Origin: Gammaproteobacteria bacterium
GTDB taxonomy: Bacteria; Pseudomonadota; Gammaproteobacteria; Xanthomonadales; Xanthomonadaceae
Length of the DNA: 6,246 nucleotides
NCBI GenBank assembly: GCA_030431185.1
Contig: JAUIJO010000181.1
Coordinates: 1 to 6,246, forward strand
Direction of reading: 5' to 3'
Part shown: piece after piece, positions 5,820-6,246 of the stretch
Position numbering within the stretch: position 1 is the first letter of the stretch
Layout of the letters: the number at the start of each line of letters is the position of its first letter
The notes under the pieces: generated by a model
What the model was told of the DNA's origin: nothing
Databases searched by the model: none
The model's input: only the letters and a program-made list of their open reading frames with translations
Made by a program: the position numbers and the translations under genes

Positions 5820-6246
5820 GCCGTCCGATGAGTCCGCGCACCACCTCCAGCTCGCCCAGCAACTCGGCGAACGGGGGGAAGTTGAAATCGCGCTCCAGCA
5901 GGGTGGGGCGCGGCCCGAAGCGCTGGTAGGCCTGGTCCAGCAGTTGCCAGACGTCCTGCTTGACCGGCGCGCCATGGGTGTCGACCTTCAGGTCCTCGGC
6001 CTCGTCGTAGTGGCCGGCGACATGGATCGATGCGATCCGTTCCGCCGGCATCGCCGCCATGAAGGCGGCGGCATCGTAGCCGTGGTTGATCGCGTTGACG
6101 AAGACGTTGTTGACGTCGAGCAGCAGGTCGCAGTCGGCCTCCACCAGCACGGCATTGATGAAGTCCGCCTCGGGCATGCCGGCGTGCGGCGCCGCGTAGT
6201 AGGACACGTTCTCGACCGCGATGCGGCGCCCGACGATGTCCTGGGC
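5779..6246 (-). CDS. DUF692 (HvfB/BufB/MbnB-like) multinuclear iron enzyme, 5' end beyond the window
   Basis: Only the last 155 residues are in the window; the frame stays open to base 6246, and the missing N-terminus is probably around 120 residues given the usual length near 280. DUF692 enzymes (MbnB, TglH, HvfB, BufB) have a TIM-barrel fold holding two or three iron ions and modify cysteines of a ribosomal precursor peptide with O2. The visible part has the expected conserved blocks, numbered from the window edge: VENVSYY (11-17), LLLDVNNVFVNAINHGYD (41-58), IHVAGHY (74-80), VDTHG (88-92) and LLERDFNFPP (116-125). Asp44, Asn46, His75, His79, Asp89, His91 and Glu118 are the likely metal-site residues, all present, so the enzyme looks active. 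The gene continues into the overlapping HvfC-type partner. A GTG at 6207 is not the start, because the conserved ENVSYY block lies before it in frame. The precursor peptide (DUF2282-type in bufferin and Hvf operons) would be expected upstream, off the right edge. Confidence 0.92.
   Translation of the reverse strand, partial: AQDIVGRRIAVENVSYYAAPHAGMPEADFINAVLVEADCDLLLDVNNVFVNAINHGYDAAAFMAAMPAERIASIHVAGHYDEAEDLKVDTHGAPVKQDVWQLLDQAYQRFGPRPTLLERDFNFPPFAELLGELEVVRGLIGRHGADDARDGRARA

Noticed and set aside
4344..5831. A 495-codon open frame on the plus strand opposite rnt and the HvfC-like gene
   Set aside because: It is antisense to two genes with clear family motifs. Its translation is rich in Arg, Gly, Ala and Gln without recognisable domains, as expected from opposite-strand frames in GC-rich coding DNA.
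5820..5975. Longer N-terminus for the HvfC-like protein
   Set aside because: The extra residues lie wholly inside the DUF692 coding region in another frame and do not resemble the DUF2063 N-terminus.
6205..6207. GTG as start of the DUF692 gene
   Set aside because: The frame is open to the window edge, and the conserved ENVSYY block begins before this codon, so the gene is cut by the window rather than started here.

Overview
The window reads as chromosomal DNA of a high-GC gammaproteobacterium. The closest feel is the Xanthomonadaceae/Lysobacteraceae (Lysobacter, Luteimonas or Xanthomonas-like). The grounds are very GC-rich third codon positions, protein sequences close to gammaproteobacterial RNase R, RlmB and RNase T, and the rnr-rlmB gene pair known from gammaproteobacteria. 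I cannot name the species. No insertion sequence, phage gene or CRISPR array is visible.

Layout, left to right. A complete tRNA-Leu(CAG) with encoded CCA (41-127) is followed by a strong intrinsic terminator (163-189). About 350 bases without a supportable gene follow (190-537). Then come two plus-strand RNA-metabolism genes: rnr (RNase R, 573-3014) and rlmB (23S rRNA Gm2251 methyltransferase, 3088-3855). Between them is a GC-rich hairpin abutting a possible -10 element. Next, on the same strand, is a compact guanidine-response unit. A candidate extended -10 overlaps the rlmB stop codon. It is followed by two small hairpins with ACGA and ACGG tetraloops, the signature of a guanidine-II (mini-ykkC) riboswitch, then a strong Shine-Dalgarno and sugE/gdx (3951-4268), a guanidinium exporter of the SMR family. 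The sensor RNA and the exporter form a coherent detoxification module.

The right half is on the minus strand. Read in the direction of transcription it starts off the right edge with a DUF692 enzyme (5779-6246, N-terminus cut off by the window). This overlaps by 41 bases a DUF2063/HvfC-type partner (5025-5819), and rnt (RNase T, 4299-4961) follows after a 63-base gap holding an 8-bp inverted repeat. DUF692 plus DUF2063 is the maturation pair of the HvfABC/bufferin class of post-translationally modified, copper-related peptides. The precursor gene is expected just beyond position 6246 and is not seen here.

The main points of interest are the guanidine-II riboswitch with its stop-overlapping promoter, and the bufferin-type maturation pair leading into rnt. 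Two protein oddities also stand out: RNase R carries its basic tail at the N-terminus rather than the C-terminus, and RlmB has a five-residue insertion beside its knot motif. I did not find a wholly new system; the parts belong to described families.
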